This document shows positions 5,695 through 8,430 of a stretch of DNA of 8,430 nt, piece after piece. Under the pieces are notes generated by a model. It did no database searches. It saw nothing but the letters and a program-made list of their open reading frames with translations, and was not told the origin of the DNA. A program made the position numbers and the translations under genes. Origin of the DNA: JAJFTV01 sp964426355 (GTDB lineage Bacteria; Chloroflexota; Anaerolineae; Anaerolineales; Anaerolineaceae); the NCBI GenBank assembly GCA_964426355.1, contig CAYRRA010000187.1, forward strand, positions 1 to 8,430, in the 5' to 3' direction. Position 1 is the first letter of the stretch, and each line of letters begins with the position of its first letter.

Positions 5695-7986
5695 TCAACG
5701 AAAAGTTACATGTACCAAACCACCTTGGGTGCCTAGCCACAGTTGGTCAGTTGAATCAACAATAATACTTTCATTCACACTCTCTGTTTGATAATGGGTC
5801 CAGGTTTCTCCGTCAAAACGGGCAATGGTATTGGATGTGAGCACCCAGACAACATTTTCAGGTGTAATATAGACATCTTCGGGCCATAAGAAATTTTCAT
5901 CAAAAATCTCCCATTCCCCATTGAAGCGACAAAACCCATAATTTCCATAATTAAACCATACCGAACCATCTGGAGCAGCTTTAATTAAACTGAGATAACC
6001 TTTATCACTAGAAAAACAGGGATGTCGCGCAACCGAAGTCCAATCAACCCCATCGAAAAAACCAATATCCTCACCCGGGCTTCCTGCCCAGAGATTACCG
6101 TTTTGATCGAATTCCAAAAATTCAACCGACTTCAACGCCAATTTTTCCTGAACCGGGATATCTTCCCAGTCCGGGTTATCGATTCTTCCGCCATTCAACC
6201 GGGAGATTCCTCTTTTATGTCCAACGTAAACATCGTTATCCCAAAAAGTGAATGCATAGACGTCATAATCGGTGTAAAGATTACCTGACTCATTTTTAGG
6301 AAGCCAGTGCAGCCAGGAATGACCATCCCAAACTGACACACCTCTTTTTGTACCTGCCCATACACGACCATCGGGACCTGTTTCAAGCGTAAGTACTGAC
6401 TCTAAATACTGTTCATATTCGCTGTGGTTAAACCAGGTGTTGTCTTTAAAGCTGTATAGCTGGTTATCAGAATCTAAAGAGTTGTTCATCATCACCCATA
6501 GAAACCCGGCAGAATCCATACTGATCTTACGCGCAAAAGCTGGAGGTTCATCAGGGATTAAATACGTATAAACAGTATCTTCGATCGGAAAAAAGAAACC
6601 GCCAGATGGGTATCTGACAAAAACCTGATTATCGGGATCAAAGTAATAGCCAAATGTGTAAGATGGCTCGTTTAAACATGATTCCGGGTCAATTTCTGAA
6701 ATTGTGTATACCCCTGGTTCCATACCACGCCCAGATAGGCAGTAATGGGTGAAATTTACATTGGGAAAAGAATAATCAGTGATCTTAAAAAGACCATCTT
6801 TACTGGTAAATATCCAAATACCGTCGGTGGCTGTTGAAACAAGCATTTCTGCGAAGCTATATTTCATCCCTGGAACAATGTACCACGTTGATCCACGTAA
6901 TACAGAAAGCTCTTCTTGTGTACCAGCCCAAACAGACCCATCAGGCATTACAGCCAGATAACTTATCGTATTTGCTGGGAGCCCATTTTTTTCCGTAAAT
7001 AACTGCAATGTTGTACCGTCGTAACGAAAGACCCCCGTAACCTTGAAGATTTCATTTAAGCCCTCTGTTGCCAGCCAATAATTTCCTTTTTGATCGACTA
7101 CCACATCCCTAAGTACGACAGCAGATGCCCCCGCTTCGATCACGATCTTCCAATTCTCCTCCTCGAATGTGATGATACCGTATTTTGTTCTGAGCCAAAT
7201 TCTGCCATCGGATGTCATGAACATATTAATGTGCGTTAAATAACTCGTGGATTCATACTCTGTCCAATGTGTCCAGGTACCCATGTGAAAGCGTGAGATG
7301 ATTGCGTTATTTGCAATCCAGAGACTACCATCCAGCCCTGCAAGAATCTTATTTGTCTGCTCAATAATCAAGCCGTCTTTAGATCCATATACAGTCCAAA
7401 CGCCCTCTTTATAACGGGATACGGATTCGGAGTAAATAATCCAAATGCTGTTGTCCTGTCCCAGCAGCATCTTTATGAAATGACCGGATGCCAGATAATT
7501 TTCAGGTGTGAAATGCATCCAACTGTGATTGGCATAACGGGAAACATCGCCATTCCACCACTTCACCCAGATAACTCCCTCATGATCGGTAAAAATATCG
7601 CTGGCACTCACACCGGGCATTCCATCCAGGATGGTATAGGTTTCATAGGTTTGATCTTCCAGATTCCACACAACAATACCAGCTTGCGTGGCTGTCCAGA
7701 TAAACCCATCCCACCCCCTGGTCATACTGTTAATTTTATTGAACCCGGTGAGATGATAATTCCAGACAGGTTGGGGAAGTGGTGTAGCCGTGGGATTCAA
7801 GGTTTGTGTAGGCGTGGGTTGTGGTGTTGAAGTCTGCTCAGGGGAAGGTGTATCAGTTGACCCTGGTGTGGTGGTTGCGCCATTCAGGAATGGTAAGGGG
7901 GAGCAGGCGTTCATCAGTAGTATAACGATGTATGAAACAACCAGCTTGATAACCCTATGAGAGCGTAAGATTGTAGAAACCGCCAT
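5695..7986 (-). CDS. Putative secreted lipoprotein with two-component-regulator-type beta-propeller repeats
   Basis: The 763-residue protein starts at ATG 7986, six bases after a strong AAGGAG. A basic N-terminus (RSHRVIK) and hydrophobic stretch (LVVSYIVILLMNA) lead to Cys28, a plausible but imperfect lipobox because Met stands at -3. A Pro/Thr-rich linker (about 37-72) follows. The rest shows 15 blade motifs of the type D-G-x-[ILV]-W-x-x-[ST], with the key Trp at 97, 140, 182, 223, 264, 304, 353, 391, then 497, 543, 633, 677, 714 and 750, plus Tyr587 in place of one Trp. Spacing is 36-49 residues except for one gap of 106. This matches Reg_prop-type repeats known from the periplasmic sensors of hybrid two-component systems, but no membrane helix, Y_Y_Y domain or kinase follows. 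It would thus sit outside the membrane as a binding or scaffold protein. Four more cysteines occur (416, 437, 657, 686). The ligand is unknown. The gene is A/T-richer than those to its left. Confidence 0.85.
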   Translation of the reverse strand: MAVSTILRSHRVIKLVVSYIVILLMNACSPLPFLNGATTTPGSTDTPSPEQTSTPQPTPTQTLNPTATPLPQPVWNYHLTGFNKINSMTRGWDGFIWTATQAGIVVWNLEDQTYETYTILDGMPGVSASDIFTDHEGVIWVKWWNGDVSRYANHSWMHFTPENYLASGHFIKMLLGQDNSIWIIYSESVSRYKEGVWTVYGSKDGLIIEQTNKILAGLDGSLWIANNAIISRFHMGTWTHWTEYESTSYLTHINMFMTSDGRIWLRTKYGIITFEEENWKIVIEAGASAVVLRDVVVDQKGNYWLATEGLNEIFKVTGVFRYDGTTLQLFTEKNGLPANTISYLAVMPDGSVWAGTQEELSVLRGSTWYIVPGMKYSFAEMLVSTATDGIWIFTSKDGLFKITDYSFPNVNFTHYCLSGRGMEPGVYTISEIDPESCLNEPSYTFGYYFDPDNQVFVRYPSGGFFFPIEDTVYTYLIPDEPPAFARKISMDSAGFLWVMMNNSLDSDNQLYSFKDNTWFNHSEYEQYLESVLTLETGPDGRVWAGTKRGVSVWDGHSWLHWLPKNESGNLYTDYDVYAFTFWDNDVYVGHKRGISRLNGGRIDNPDWEDIPVQEKLALKSVEFLEFDQNGNLWAGSPGEDIGFFDGVDWTSVARHPCFSSDKGYLSLIKAAPDGSVWFNYGNYGFCRFNGEWEIFDENFLWPEDVYITPENVVWVLTSNTIARFDGETWTHYQTESVNESIIVDSTDQLWLGTQGGLVHVTFR

Positions 7987-7992
7987 ATTTTT

Positions 7993-7998
7993 CTCCTT
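7993..7998 (-). promoter_or_regulatory. Ribosome binding site of the propeller lipoprotein gene
   Basis: On the - strand this is AAGGAG six bases before ATG 7986, the strongest ribosome site in the window, and it decides that start. The 95-base gap to the upstream gene (7987-8081) shows no convincing promoter or terminator, so co-transcription with the FGE-like gene is possible. Confidence 0.7.
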
Positions 7999-8081
7999 TA
8001 CGGCATTTTCAGAAACTGTCTCCCACTTTGAGAAACAGATGAAGGTAATAACTTTACTGCAAATAGACGTAAGGCCTCAAT

Positions 8082-8430
8082 CTATGGAGCGGTGCGGCAG
8101 CGGAAACCGATTTCATCCGAAAAATAACCTACAAAGGCATCCGTTCGAATCCATGTGTAAGCACGTTTCACGTCATTCCAAGAACCACCGCGAAAAACAC
8201 GGCTTGTGCCATTTTCAGAGCCCATCGGGTTTTCTTTGGGTGAATTTTCATAATAATCTGCAGAATAATAATCATAAACCCATTCCGCAACATTCCCAGC
8301 CATATCCAGAGCGCCAAAAGGAGAGACCCCTTCCGGATAGCTGCCTACAGCCGTGGTATCACCAACAAGACTGGAAAAATTCACAAGTTTTGAAGTAGGT
8401 CCCTGGTCCCCCCATGGATAGATGCGGTTA
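8082..8430 (-). CDS. FGE-sulfatase (SUMF1-like) domain protein, C-terminal part, cut by the window end
   Basis: The frame is open from the window end to TAG at 8084-8082, giving the last 115 residues. Family motifs appear in order: RIYPWGD (2-8), LVNFSS (15-20), VGSYPEGVSPFGALDMAGNV (28-47, the family's best conserved block), AEWVYDYY (48-55), RVFRGGSWNDVKRAYTWIR (77-95) and the closing GFRCR (108-112). This is the C-type-lectin-like FGE-sulfatase fold. True formylglycine-generating enzymes carry two catalytic cysteines between the GGS motif and the closing GFR; here that stretch (81-108) has none, the only Cys being residue 111. It is therefore likely an FGE-like binding or other-function protein, not a sulfatase activator. 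The first codon that could start a protein in frame (GTG at 8384) is internal, since family sequence continues upstream. It lies 95 bases before the propeller lipoprotein on the same strand, perhaps in one operon. Confidence 0.88.
   Translation of the reverse strand, partial: NRIYPWGDQGPTSKLVNFSSLVGDTTAVGSYPEGVSPFGALDMAGNVAEWVYDYYSADYYENSPKENPMGSENGTSRVFRGGSWNDVKRAYTWIRTDAFVGYFSDEIGFRCRTAP

Noticed and set aside
5383..5736. 117-residue + strand frame overlapping the broken phosphotransferase-like frame
   Set aside because: Its translation has low-complexity Pro/Gln/Ala-rich runs with no motif, it begins inside the padR promoter, and it runs into the convergent propeller gene.
8082..8230. Possible diversity-generating retroelement variable region at the end of the FGE-like protein (C-type-lectin fold, closing GFR)
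   Set aside because: No near-repeat of this stretch, template region or reverse transcriptase is visible in the window, so there is no support beyond the shared fold.
8082..8430. True sulfatase-modifying enzyme
   Set aside because: The stretch between the GGS motif and the closing GFR lacks both catalytic cysteines, and no sulfatase gene is in the window.
1..8430. tRNA or rRNA genes, CRISPR array, IS elements, phage attachment site
   Set aside because: Reading both strands showed no cloverleaf-like segment ending in CCA, no regularly spaced repeats, no transposase or integrase and no flanking direct repeats.

Overview
The window looks like chromosomal DNA of a free-living, probably anaerobic bacterium. 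The gene content fits a Chloroflexota/Anaerolineae-type genome: a non-pyrrolysine MttB-family methyltransferase, a large Cache-PAS histidine kinase, a lipoprotein with a Pro/Thr-rich linker and Trp-rich propeller repeats, and an FGE-like protein. This placement is inference from gene style; no rRNA or tRNA gene, mobile-element gene or CRISPR array is visible.

Left part (1-4498, + strand). The window opens inside the C-terminal two thirds of a trimethylamine methyltransferase-family protein (stop at 958). A 222-base gap holds a candidate -10 box and a G/C-rich, possibly folded leader. It is followed by an 827-residue membrane sensor histidine kinase (1181-3664) with no response regulator beside it, then a nucleoside-phosphorylase-family enzyme (3731-4498). 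The latter may be read from a leaderless message, because a perfect TATAAT lies 7 bases before its ATG.

Middle part (4495-5398, - strand). A PadR-family repressor and a small four-helix membrane protein form a translationally coupled pair (ATGA overlap). The pair has a sigma-70-type promoter whose -10 region lies inside two overlapping inverted repeats, a clear candidate for an autoregulated operator. The pair ends by sharing the tetranucleotide CTAG with the convergent phosphorylase gene, so both stop codons come from the same four bases.

Right part (5383-8430). After the divergent padR promoter comes a short + strand reading frame (5489-5674) that looks like the broken N-terminus of a phosphotransferase-type protein. 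It also has TATAAT-N7-ATG at its front. It ends 20 bases before a convergent, noticeably A/T-richer - strand block. That block encodes a 763-residue putative lipoprotein with 15 beta-propeller blade motifs and, upstream of it, the C-terminal 115 residues of a formylglycine-generating-enzyme (FGE)-like protein lacking the catalytic cysteine pair. The composition change and the broken gene next to it suggest a junction near 5640-5695.

No single new multi-gene system can be demonstrated. The most testable points are the PadR operator, the repeated TATAAT-N7-ATG arrangement, the bipartite propeller lipoprotein with a cysteine-containing insert, and the cysteine-less FGE-like neighbour.
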